DNA of 64,000 nucleotides from Mycobacterium shigaense (lineage in GTDB: Bacteria; Actinomycetota; Actinomycetes; Mycobacteriales; Mycobacteriaceae). Below, one piece after another: positions 57,175 to 64,000 of the stretch (its first letter is position 1; every line of letters begins with the position of its first letter). The stretch lies in contig NZ_AP018164.1 of the NCBI RefSeq assembly GCF_002356315.1, positions 1,488,001-1,552,000 on the forward strand. Reading direction: 5' to 3'. The position numbers and the translations under genes were made by a program. A model generated the notes under the pieces. It worked only from the letters and a program-made list of their open reading frames with translations, had not been told where the DNA came from and made no database searches.

Positions 57175-57194
57175 ATACCCTTGGTACTGGGTAT
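57175..57194. promoter_or_regulatory. Inverted repeat upstream of the monooxygenase
   Basis: ATACCC-8 nt-GGGTAT lies in the gap between the TetR and monooxygenase genes. It is a candidate operator for that TetR. Confidence 0.45.
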
Positions 57195-57278
57195 TTACGT
57201 CGGCCGGTTGCGGGTAACCGAAGGGCCGCTGGCCGACACCCGACCTGAGCCGGGCCCCACGAGGAAGACCGATCCACT

Positions 57279-58844
57279 GTGACCGATGCACTGACACAAG
57301 CCGAGTCGACGTCCGCGGCGCACCAGCCGGTGCATACGCGCGCCATCATCATCGGGACCGGGTTCTCCGGCCTGGGCATGGCGATCAAGCTGCAGCAGCA
57401 GGGCGTCGACTTCGTGATCCTGGAAAAGGCCGCCGATGTCGGCGGCACCTGGCGCGACAACAGCTATCCCGGGTGCGCTTGTGATATTCCGTCGCATCTG
57501 TATTCGTTCTCGTTCGAACCCAAGCCGGACTGGAAGAACCCGTTCTCCTATCAGCCCGAGATCTGGGATTACCTCAAGGGCGTCACCGAGAAGTACGGGC
57601 TGCGCCGCTACATCGAGTTCAACTCGCTGGTCGATCGGGGCCATTGGGACGACGACGAGCACCGCTGGCACGTGTTCACCGCCGACGGGCGCGAGTTCGT
57701 CGGGCAGTTCCTGATTTCGGGTGCCGGTGCGCTGCACATCCCGTCGATCCCCAACATTGAGGGCCGCGACGAATTCCAGGGCGCCGCTTTTCATTCCGCG
57801 CAGTGGGATCACAGCGTCGATCTCACCGGCAAGCGGGTCGCGATGATCGGTACCGGTGCCAGCGCGATCCAGATCGTGCCCGAGATCGTCAAGGACGTCG
57901 CCGAACTCCAGCTCTACCAACGCACTCCGCCGTGGGTGGTGCCGCGGTCCAACCCCGAGCTGCCCGTCGCGGTGCGCTCGGCCATGCAGAACGTCCCCGG
58001 CCTGCGCGCGCTGGTGCGAGCAGCGATCTATTGGGGTCAGGAGGCGCTGGCCGTCGGCATGACCAAGCGGCCGAACCTGCTGAAATTCATTGAGGCGTAC
58101 TGCAAATACAACATCCGCCGTTCGGTGAAGGATCGCGAGTTGCGGCGCAAGCTGATTCCGAACTATCGGATCGGCTGCAAGCGAATCCTGAACTCGTCCA
58201 CCTATTACGGCGCGGTCGCCGATCCGAAGACCGACCTGATCACCGACGGCATCACCCGGATCACCCGCGACGGCATCGTCACCACCGACGGCACAGGCCG
58301 CGAGACCCTACGGGAAGCAGACGTGATCGTCTACGGCACCGGCTTCCACGTCACCGACTCCTACACCTACGTCCAGATCAAGGGGCGCGACGGGGAGGAC
58401 CTGGTCGATCGCTGGAATCGGGAAGGCATCGGCGCGCATCGCGGCATCACCGTCGCCGGTATGCCCAACCTGTTCTTCCTGCTGGGTCCGAACACCGGGC
58501 TGGGGCACAACTCAGTGGTGTTCATGATCGAATCCCAGATCCGCTACGTCGCGGACGCGATCAAGACCTGCGACAAGCTGGGCGCCCAGGCGCTGGCCCC
58601 GACCCGCGCCGCACAGGACCGGTTCAACGACGAGCTGCAGGAAAGGCTCGGCCCGTCCGTGTGGAACAGCGGCGGCTGCAGCAGCTGGTATCTCGACGAG
58701 CACGGCAAGAACACCGTGCTGTGGGGCGGTTACACCTGGGAGTATTGGCGAGACACCCGCGCGATAAGGCGGGCCGAGTACGAGTTCTTCGGCGTGGGCA
58801 GCGCCGCACGGGCCAACGGCCGCGCGGTTGCCGCTACCATTTGA
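57279..58844 (+). CDS. Baeyer-Villiger-type flavin monooxygenase (Rv3049c-like)
   Basis: 521 residues. FAD-binding GTGFSGLGMA (residues 26-35), BVMO fingerprint FQGAAFHSAQW (FxGxxxHxxxW, near residue 166) and NADPH site MIGTGASAIQ near residue 190. It should insert oxygen next to ketones using NADPH. GTG 57279 with GAGGAAG upstream. It is the last gene of the Rv3049c-Rv3063-like block; M. tuberculosis nrdF2 (Rv3048c), normally next, is replaced here by a universal stress protein. Confidence 0.92.
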   Translation: MTDALTQAESTSAAHQPVHTRAIIIGTGFSGLGMAIKLQQQGVDFVILEKAADVGGTWRDNSYPGCACDIPSHLYSFSFEPKPDWKNPFSYQPEIWDYLKGVTEKYGLRRYIEFNSLVDRGHWDDDEHRWHVFTADGREFVGQFLISGAGALHIPSIPNIEGRDEFQGAAFHSAQWDHSVDLTGKRVAMIGTGASAIQIVPEIVKDVAELQLYQRTPPWVVPRSNPELPVAVRSAMQNVPGLRALVRAAIYWGQEALAVGMTKRPNLLKFIEAYCKYNIRRSVKDRELRRKLIPNYRIGCKRILNSSTYYGAVADPKTDLITDGITRITRDGIVTTDGTGRETLREADVIVYGTGFHVTDSYTYVQIKGRDGEDLVDRWNREGIGAHRGITVAGMPNLFFLLGPNTGLGHNSVVFMIESQIRYVADAIKTCDKLGAQALAPTRAAQDRFNDELQERLGPSVWNSGGCSSWYLDEHGKNTVLWGGYTWEYWRDTRAIRRAEYEFFGVGSAARANGRAVAATI

Positions 58845-58873
58845 CCCGCCGTCGGGCTTAGCCTAGGGGGGAA

Positions 58874-59332
58874 ATGGGCGCTTATCAGACCGTCGTCGTC
58901 GGCACCGATGGCTCGGACTCGTCGCTGCGTGCGGTGGACCGCGCGGCGGCGGTCGCCGCGGAACACGGCGCGAAGTTGATCGTCGTGACGGCGCATCTGC
59001 CCGTCCCCGAGGAACGCGGCCGCTACGCCATCCCGCCGGGCAGCGACCACGGTCGGGACTACCGGACAGTGGGCGAGGCCCCCTATTACGCGATCCTGCA
59101 GACCGCCAAGGAGCGGGCGCATCAAGCCGGGGCCAGGAACGTGGAGGGGAAGTCGGTCGTCGGCGCCCCCATCACCGCGCTGGTGCAGCTTGCCGAGGAA
59201 GTCCTTGCCGACCTGCTGGTCGTCGGCAACATCGGGCTCAACAGCGTCGCCGGGCGGCTGCTGGGATCAGTCCCCTCCGAGGTCTCCCGCAAAGCCAAGA
59301 CCGACGTCCTCATCGTCCACACCTCCGAGTGA
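58874..59332 (+). CDS. Universal stress protein (Rv1636/TB15.3-like)
   Basis: 152 residues, one UspA domain with the ATP motif GNIGLNSVAGRLLGSVPSEV (G2xG9xGS), and N-terminal VVVGTDGSDSSLRAVDRAA. It closely resembles the cAMP-binding Rv1636. ATG 58874 with GGGG upstream, 30 nt after the monooxygenase. It is likely an ATP- or nucleotide-binding stress regulator. Confidence 0.9.
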   Translation: MGAYQTVVVGTDGSDSSLRAVDRAAAVAAEHGAKLIVVTAHLPVPEERGRYAIPPGSDHGRDYRTVGEAPYYAILQTAKERAHQAGARNVEGKSVVGAPITALVQLAEEVLADLLVVGNIGLNSVAGRLLGSVPSEVSRKAKTDVLIVHTSE

Positions 59333-59334
59333 GG

Positions 59335-60264
59335 CTAGCCGTCGGCTGAAGCCGTTGCGGCGCTTAGTTGTTCGCCCGACTTCGGGCCTTTCGCAAACGA
59401 CCGGAGGCTCAGCCGCACGATGCGGTCCAGCACCCGGTCGGACACTATGCGGTTGACCCGCAGCAGAATCGCGGCGTCGCGACCGATGGTGTAGCGCGTC
59501 CGGGGGCGAGATGTGGTGGCGGCCTTGGCGATGATCTTTGCCGCGTGCTCGGCCGAGACGCCGTCCTGGCCGAACGATCGGGCCTGAGCCGTGACGGCGG
59601 CGGCGAGATCGTCGTAGCGCGCCAGCTGGGCTGTGGTCATGTTCGTCATCAGTCCCTCCGCGGTGGCGATTCCGCGCTCGGCCATCTCGGTCTTGACCGC
59701 TCCGGGTTCGATGACGACGACCTTGATCCCGGTACCGCCGAGTTCGCGGCGCAGGGCGTCGCTGACGGCCTCCAGCGCGAACTTCGAACCGGCGTATGCG
59801 CCATACGTCGGCAAGACCACCTTGCCGCCGACGGAACTGATGTTCACGACGGTGCCCGAGCTGTGTAACAGGGCCGGCAGCAGCGCCTGAGTCATCGCGA
59901 TATGACCGAACAGGTTGACCTCGAACTGTTTGCGCCACTGGTCAATTGGCAGTGTCTCGACCGGCGCGTTGACAGCGATGCCGGCGTTGTTGATCAGCGC
60001 GCGAAGCGGGCGGCGCTGGGGATCTCGTGCGACCCGGTCGGCGATCGCGGCCACGTCCGATTCGACGGTGATGTCAAGGATGCGCGGTTCGAGCCCGTCT
60101 GGCCCGTTGGCCGCCAGTGCCTCGCCGTCGGCCTCGCGGCGGACGCCGGCTAGCACGTGAAAACCCCTGCGGGCCAGTTCCTTAGCCGTGGCGGCGCCCA
60201 TGCCGGTCGAGGCGCCGGTGACGACGATCAGCTCGTGACGGGGGGAGTGATTCGCGGAAGTCAT
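59335..60264 (-). CDS. Short-chain dehydrogenase, divergent from TetR
   Basis: 309 residues: TGASTGMG, NNAG near residue 93, SSVGG and YAGSK, with a mycobacterial C-terminal extension of about 80 residues (FGQDGVSAEHAAKIIAKA). ATG 60264 has GGAGACC upstream. It ends 3 nt after the stress protein stop on the other strand. It is regulated with high likelihood by the divergent TetR through two matching palindromes. Confidence 0.85.
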   Translation of the reverse strand: MTSANHSPRHELIVVTGASTGMGAATAKELARRGFHVLAGVRREADGEALAANGPDGLEPRILDITVESDVAAIADRVARDPQRRPLRALINNAGIAVNAPVETLPIDQWRKQFEVNLFGHIAMTQALLPALLHSSGTVVNISSVGGKVVLPTYGAYAGSKFALEAVSDALRRELGGTGIKVVVIEPGAVKTEMAERGIATAEGLMTNMTTAQLARYDDLAAAVTAQARSFGQDGVSAEHAAKIIAKAATTSRPRTRYTIGRDAAILLRVNRIVSDRVLDRIVRLSLRSFAKGPKSGEQLSAATASADG

Positions 60265-60293
60265 GAGGTCTCCAAAGAAATCGGCGGTGGTTG

Positions 60294-60345
60294 AGTTGAC
60301 GTTGTCAACTGAAGCTAGACGTCTGAGTTGACGTTGTCAACTCAG
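60294..60345. promoter_or_regulatory. Two matching TetR operators
   Basis: AGTTGAC-GTT-GTCAACT occurs at 60294-60310 and again at 60326-60342, where the arms extend to 10 bp (CTGAGTTGAC/GTCAACTCAG, 60323-60345). Centres are 32 bp apart, three helical turns. They lie in the SDR/TetR divergent region. Confidence 0.8.
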
Positions 60346-60367
60346 AAGGGGGGCTTATGCTCGGCGC

Positions 60368-60937
60368 GTGACGACACGAGCCGAAAGTGCCGCGGCGACG
60401 CGCCGTTCGCTGCTGGAGGCGGCGGGGACGCTGCTCGATCTGGGTGGCGTCGAGGCGGTGACGCTGCGCGAGGTCGGAGCGCGTGCCGGTGTCTCGCGCT
60501 CCGCCGCCTATCGCCACTTCGCCGACAAGGACTCGCTGCTCGCGGTCCTGGCCACCAATGCCCTGAGCGAACTGGGTGACGCGCTCGAGGCATTGGTCAA
60601 CAGTGGTGACTCGCCGACGGCGTCTCTGCGGTCAGGTCTGCTGTCGCTGATCGCCATCGGCCGCGCGCGGCCACACCTGTACCGACTGATGTTCGTCCCG
60701 CCCGCGGGCGATCCGACCGAGGCGAGGCAGGCGGCCGAACGTGCGCAAGGCCTGTTCCTCGACATCGTGGGCCGCATCACCGGTCCGGCCCAGGCGAGCC
60801 GTTATGGCGCACTGCTTTTGACCAGCGCCCACGGCATCACCGGATTGGACCTGAGCGGCCACATGGATCTGGACAAGTGGCAGACCAACGCCGAGGAACT
60901 CGTCGACACGCTCATCTCGGTATTGCCAAGAGCGTGA
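60368..60937 (+). CDS. TetR-family regulator
   Basis: 189 residues. HTH VTLREVGARAGVSRSAAYRH near residue 40; a TetR_C_33-like C-terminal domain (LYRLMFVPPAGDP). The start is GTG 60368; an ATG at 60357 is out of frame. A purine-rich AAGGGGGG lies upstream. It probably represses the divergent SDR. Its 3' end overlaps the convergent TetR gene by 26 nt. Confidence 0.88.
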   Translation: MTTRAESAAATRRSLLEAAGTLLDLGGVEAVTLREVGARAGVSRSAAYRHFADKDSLLAVLATNALSELGDALEALVNSGDSPTASLRSGLLSLIAIGRARPHLYRLMFVPPAGDPTEARQAAERAQGLFLDIVGRITGPAQASRYGALLLTSAHGITGLDLSGHMDLDKWQTNAEELVDTLISVLPRA

Positions 60938-61457
60938 CGAAGGCACGCGCCGCCGCGTCCACGCCGGCCTCGTCGTCGGTGGCCACCAGGTCCAGCACCA
61001 GGCCCCGGATCACGGCCAGCCCGAGCCGGGCGAAGGCGGGGTCGAACGTGGCGCCGGTGACCCGCTCGACCTCGGCGAGCCAGCCGTCGACCGCGCCGGG
61101 AACCATGCGGGCGAACGGCTCCTCGCCCTGGGCCGCGCGGGCGTAGCACTCGAAGAAGAGCCGCTCCAGCCGGCGCAGTTCGGGCCGCCGGACGTCGGCC
61201 CACATCGCGGCGAAGCTCTCGGCCGGGGTGCTCGGCAATTCCGGCAGCAGGGCCTGCTGGCGGCGCTCGACCTCCGCGACGATCGCCATCAGCAGATCAT
61301 CGCGAGAGCCGAAGTGGTGCAACAGCATTCGATGACTGGTGCCGACGGCCTCGGCCACCTCGCGCAGCGAGCGGCCGCCGACGCCGCCGGACGCGAACTC
61401 CTCGACGAGCGCATCGAGCAGTTGCCGCCGCCGTTGCAGGTCAGGCGTGCGAACCAT
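60912..61457 (-). CDS. TetR-family regulator, operon with SRPBCC gene
   Basis: 181 residues. HTH SLREVAEAVGTSHRMLLHHFG; C-terminal ligand helices to LLAIPR. It overlaps the preceding SRPBCC gene by 17 nt, so both are co-translated from the promoter with the palindrome at 61886-61903, which it probably binds. Confidence 0.85.
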   Translation of the reverse strand: MVRTPDLQRRRQLLDALVEEFASGGVGGRSLREVAEAVGTSHRMLLHHFGSRDDLLMAIVAEVERRQQALLPELPSTPAESFAAMWADVRRPELRRLERLFFECYARAAQGEEPFARMVPGAVDGWLAEVERVTGATFDPAFARLGLAVIRGLVLDLVATDDEAGVDAAARAFVTLLAIPR

Positions 61458-61887
61458 TGGTCCGGCTGAGCTGCTCAGAGCGGGCCTTGAGACCGTGGGC
61501 CTCCAGTTCGAGGAAGCGCCTGGTCTTCTTCGCCATCAGCCGTCCGGCCAGTGCGCCGAGGAGGCCCCGCTGGTCGAGTTGCTGGTGTACCAGGGTGGGT
61601 CCACCGGGTCGGGCAGTGACGTAGTGCTGGGCGGTGACCAGGACGCCAGGGGAGCGCGTCACCCAGGTCCAGGACGCCCCCGGTTCGATCTCGGTCACCT
61701 CCCAGACCAGCTTCTTCATGCCGGGCTGGTTGATCGCAAACCGCCTCCCGACGGCCAGGACGGGCCCGTCCAGCCCAGTCAGCGACGTCACCGAGGTGGT
61801 CCACTCGGGCCAGTGCTCGACGTCGCTGAAGACATCCCAGACCAGTTGCGCCGCCGCGGCGATCTCGATGCTGTCTTCGGTAAACAT
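61441..61887 (-). CDS. SRPBCC/polyketide-cyclase-like protein
   Basis: 148 residues of the helix-grip fold: FTEDSIEIAAAAQLVWDVFS, then GLDGPVLAVG and a long C-terminal helix (AKKTRRFLELEAHGLK). This family binds hydrophobic ligands and includes cyclases and lipid carriers. ATG 61887 falls inside the palindrome with no upstream ribosome site, implying a leaderless mRNA. Confidence 0.8.
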   Translation of the reverse strand: MFTEDSIEIAAAAQLVWDVFSDVEHWPEWTTSVTSLTGLDGPVLAVGRRFAINQPGMKKLVWEVTEIEPGASWTWVTRSPGVLVTAQHYVTARPGGPTLVHQQLDQRGLLGALAGRLMAKKTRRFLELEAHGLKARSEQLSRTNGSHA

Positions 61888-61903
61888 GTACCAAATGGTA
61901 CAT
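61886..61903. promoter_or_regulatory. 8-bp perfect inverted repeat at the SRPBCC start
   Basis: ATGTACCA-AA-TGGTACAT overlaps the ATG at 61885-61887. A repressor bound here would cover the transcription start. It is a candidate site for the operon's own TetR. Confidence 0.7.
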
Positions 61904-61927
61904 AGAAGCGTGCTCCGTTGAACAGGC

Positions 61928-63505
61928 CTACGCCTGCACGCGGGCGTCGAGGTGTTGGAGCGCCGCCTCGGCGCCGTTCCAGCCGGGGATGCCGGTCACG
62001 CCCGGGCCGGGGTGGGTGCATTGGCCACACAGGTAGAGCCCGTCGACCGGCGTGGCGAACTTGTCGGCCCCCTCCACGACACGGCCGGTCCACAGCTGGT
62101 TGGGCTGCAGCAGCCCATGCGAGTAGTCGCCGGCGTGCGCGCTGAAGGTGCTGCCGAAGTAGCGGTTGGAGAACACCACCCGGTTGGTGACGGAGTCGGC
62201 GAAGCCCGGCGCATACGTGTCGAAGATCTGCACGCAGGTGTCGGCGTACTGCTCCTTCCAGCTCCGGTTTTCGTCGGCATCGAGTCCGGTGGGGAAGTAG
62301 GGCGTGAAAATCGTTGCGCTGTGCTTGCCTTCGGGCGCCAGCGACGAGTCAACCATGCTGGGGATGTACAGATACGTGGGCGGGGCGTCGGGCAGCTGGC
62401 CTTTGCGGTATTGCTCCCAGGCGTCGCTGATGTATTCCGGCGACGGCGCATACGCGACCGTCGGACACCAGTGGCCGTTGTCGTGCATGTAGGGCTGCAG
62501 CCGCTCGATCCATTGCGGTGCTTGGTCGATGGTGAGATGGGCCTGGATGTAGCCGAGGTTGAAGTTGATCTCTTTGATCTTGCGGATGTAGTCGGGCGGA
62601 AAGTGCTGCGCGCCGGCCAGATTGACGAACGTGGTGTACGGGTCGAGTGAGGACAGCACCGCGTCGGCGGAAATCGTTGTGCCGTAGCGCAATTGGACTC
62701 CGGTGGCGCGCCCGCCCTCGACCAGGATCTCCTTCACATGCTGCTTTAGCTGCACCTGCGCGCCGAGCGACTCGGCACGCCGGCACAGCGCAGTGCTTAG
62801 CGAGCCGATTCCGCCGCGCGGCATGATGTATTCGACATTGCCGCCGCCGATCAGGTAGTGGTACAGCGTGGACGCATTCGAGCCCGGCGTCCAGGGGCCC
62901 CCGTCGAACGCGTCGATCGACATCGCGGCCAGTGAGCCCTGGATGCAGCGGCCCTGGTCCGGCGCCAGGAAACGCCGGACCGTGTCCATCGTGCTGCCGT
63001 ACCACATCTGGGCGAAGTCGTGGCGATCCTCGGGCGTGGGCTGCGAGGCGATCACCTCGATGATGTCCAGCGGGGGCCCGAACGCCGAGTCGACGAAATA
63101 GGGTGCGAACCGGCCGATGTGGGCGAACAATCCGCCCAGGGCCGTCGCGACGTCGGCTCCGTGGTCCTCGAGCAGATGGCGCCCCATCCGCTCGAGGTCG
63201 TTGTACATCACGAAGGGGGCGTCCTGCGCGTCGCCGAAGGTGCACGTCGAGGTCCACTGATCCATCAGCTCGAAGCCCCACTTGGTGAGCTCCAGGCGCT
63301 CGGTCATCTCCTGGCGCCAGATCAGCACCGCCCACGCGCCGACGCTGTGCTTGTACCTGTCGAACAGTTCGCGGGTGGCGGCCATACCCCCGAGGAAGTG
63401 CGCGCGTTCCAGCACCAGCACCTTTGCGCCGCCCTTGGCCAGCACGTTCGCGGCGACCAAGCCATTGTGACCTGCTCCGATGACGATTGCGTCGTAGTCC
63501 GACAT
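61928..63505 (-). CDS. Phytoene-desaturase-like FAD oxidoreductase (Rv3829c-like)
   Basis: 525 residues. GxGxxG dinucleotide-binding motif VIGAGHNGLVAANVLAKGG (residues 7-25), the FAD C-terminal motif GLYLCGQCTHPGPGVTGIPG, and an amine-oxidase-like middle. It resembles carotenoid/phytoene desaturase relatives and M. tuberculosis Rv3829c (536). Reaction unknown; a carotenoid role is not implied because no phytoene synthase is seen. ATG 63505 with GAGGAG upstream. Confidence 0.82.
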   Translation of the reverse strand: MSDYDAIVIGAGHNGLVAANVLAKGGAKVLVLERAHFLGGMAATRELFDRYKHSVGAWAVLIWRQEMTERLELTKWGFELMDQWTSTCTFGDAQDAPFVMYNDLERMGRHLLEDHGADVATALGGLFAHIGRFAPYFVDSAFGPPLDIIEVIASQPTPEDRHDFAQMWYGSTMDTVRRFLAPDQGRCIQGSLAAMSIDAFDGGPWTPGSNASTLYHYLIGGGNVEYIMPRGGIGSLSTALCRRAESLGAQVQLKQHVKEILVEGGRATGVQLRYGTTISADAVLSSLDPYTTFVNLAGAQHFPPDYIRKIKEINFNLGYIQAHLTIDQAPQWIERLQPYMHDNGHWCPTVAYAPSPEYISDAWEQYRKGQLPDAPPTYLYIPSMVDSSLAPEGKHSATIFTPYFPTGLDADENRSWKEQYADTCVQIFDTYAPGFADSVTNRVVFSNRYFGSTFSAHAGDYSHGLLQPNQLWTGRVVEGADKFATPVDGLYLCGQCTHPGPGVTGIPGWNGAEAALQHLDARVQA

Positions 63506-63544
63506 GCTGACTCCTCGCGGTATGATCCGGGACTCAACGCACAA

Positions 63545-63587
63545 TGTCACACCTGACATATTTGCGTCAATGCTGACATTTGGTGTC
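63545..63587. promoter_or_regulatory. TGACA/TGTCA repeats, oxidoreductase/TetR promoter
   Basis: TGTCA-CACC-TGACA (63545-63558) and a second GACA/TGTC pair (63575-63587) lie in the 92-nt divergent promoter. They resemble the TGACAGGTGTCA core upstream of cyp136. Candidate operators of the TetR at 63598. Confidence 0.45.
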
Positions 63588-63597
63588 TGCTTAGGGC

Positions 63598-64000
63598 GTG
63601 GAATCTCGTAGTCAACGGACGCGGCAGGCGCTGATACAGGCGGCGATGAAACGCTTCGTCGCCGATGGCGTGCACCAGACCAGCGTGTCCGACATCGCCG
63701 CGGACGTCGGGGTGACCGAGCGGACGTTCTACCGCCACTTCCCGTCCAAGCACGCGGTCATCTTCGCCGACTACGACATCGGCTTCGAGTGGTTCGCCCG
63801 CGCGCTCGCGTTGCGCCCGCACGGCGAACCCATCACCGCGTCGGTGCGAAAAGCCGTGGACGCCTTTCCTTTCGACTTTGCGATGGTTCGTGAGGCGGCA
63901 ACGATCCGGTCGCGCGATCTCGACCAGGACATCATCACCACGCACATCCGGCGGATGCGCGATCAGGTGGCCGACGAGATCAGCCGCTTCATCCACGAGC
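63598..64000 (+). CDS. TetR-family regulator, N-terminal part (runs off the window)
   Basis: GTG 63598 opens 134 codons to the window edge. Helix-turn-helix QTSVSDIAADVGVTERTFYR is followed by HFPSKHAVIFADYD and the start of the ligand domain. It is divergent from the Rv3829c-like gene, matching Rv3830c in context. The C-terminus is missing because the sequence ends. Confidence 0.85.
   Translation, partial: MESRSQRTRQALIQAAMKRFVADGVHQTSVSDIAADVGVTERTFYRHFPSKHAVIFADYDIGFEWFARALALRPHGEPITASVRKAVDAFPFDFAMVREAATIRSRDLDQDIITTHIRRMRDQVADEISRFIHE

Noticed and set aside
61928..63505. Carotenoid cluster based on the phytoene-desaturase-like enzyme
   Set aside because: No phytoene synthase or cyclase is near, and the gene matches the widespread Rv3829c-type enzyme; the prenyl synthase is 57 kb away.

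Overview
The window is high-GC actinobacterial chromosome from a Mycobacterium, most likely a slow grower. The evidence is an MmpS/MmpL pair, a PPE protein, and a long block collinear, in reverse orientation, with M. tuberculosis Rv3049c-Rv3063: monooxygenase, TetR, nrdE-nrdI-nrdH, FMN reductase, TetR-dinP, SDR, TetR, cyp136, double GntR, fadE22, ligB and cstA. Gene names come from recognising proteins by eye; no database search was run.

Layout. 1-9.3 kb is accessory: a tRNA-like 3' half and an intrinsic terminator, then a methyltransferase, an RND/MMPL exporter, a short-chain prenyl diphosphate synthase, a DUF4832-type exported protein, a frameshifted TetR, a tiny exported peptide and a second paralogous methyltransferase. 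Degenerate repeats of about 44 bp lie at 119-164 and 5465-5510. 9.3-11.6 kb has a TetR divergent from an orphan PPE gene. 11.6-17.3 kb (minus strand) is an mmpS-mmpL-PNPOx-molybdopterin oxidoreductase operon. 17.5-24.5 kb holds a membrane protein, a limonene-epoxide-hydrolase-like enzyme, SDRs, a VOC protein, a HicB-like orphan and glgP. 24.7-31.1 kb is patchy: a C39-like secreted protein, mmr, a mosaic of three gene remnants, an MspA-type porin, an SDR and a lidless Hsp70. 31.1-58.8 kb is the Rv3049c-Rv3063-like block, interrupted by accessory inserts at about 35.1-35.8, 38.3-39.9, 41.5-45.9 and 54.8-56.3 kb. 58.9-64.0 kb has a universal stress protein, SDR/TetR and TetR/SRPBCC modules, and a phytoene-desaturase-like oxidoreductase divergent from a TetR that runs off the end (resembling Rv3829c/Rv3830c).

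How the genes work together. The island at the left edge looks like a terpenoid or other lipid-type secondary-metabolite cassette: chain synthesis, O-methylation and export. Much of the rest is lipid catabolism (FadE22, dienoyl-CoA reductase-like SDR, HSD10-like SDR, DUF35 with a thiolase-like partner), redox enzymes, and regulators next to their targets. Many divergent promoters contain clear inverted repeats, listed as candidate operators.

The most novel parts are at 41.5-45.9 kb. Four paralogous mini-lipoproteins carry a xTGC lipobox and share a promoter element at a fixed distance from their starts, and they flank an Lgt-like membrane protein. Beside them a stand-alone LeuA regulatory-domain protein follows a 16-residue leader peptide rich in rare Leu/Val codons, with mutually exclusive RNA helices (a probable attenuator). 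Also notable are a 16-bp operator repeated at three promoters near 8-10 kb and a 15-bp motif shared by the fadE22 and DUF35/thiolase promoters.
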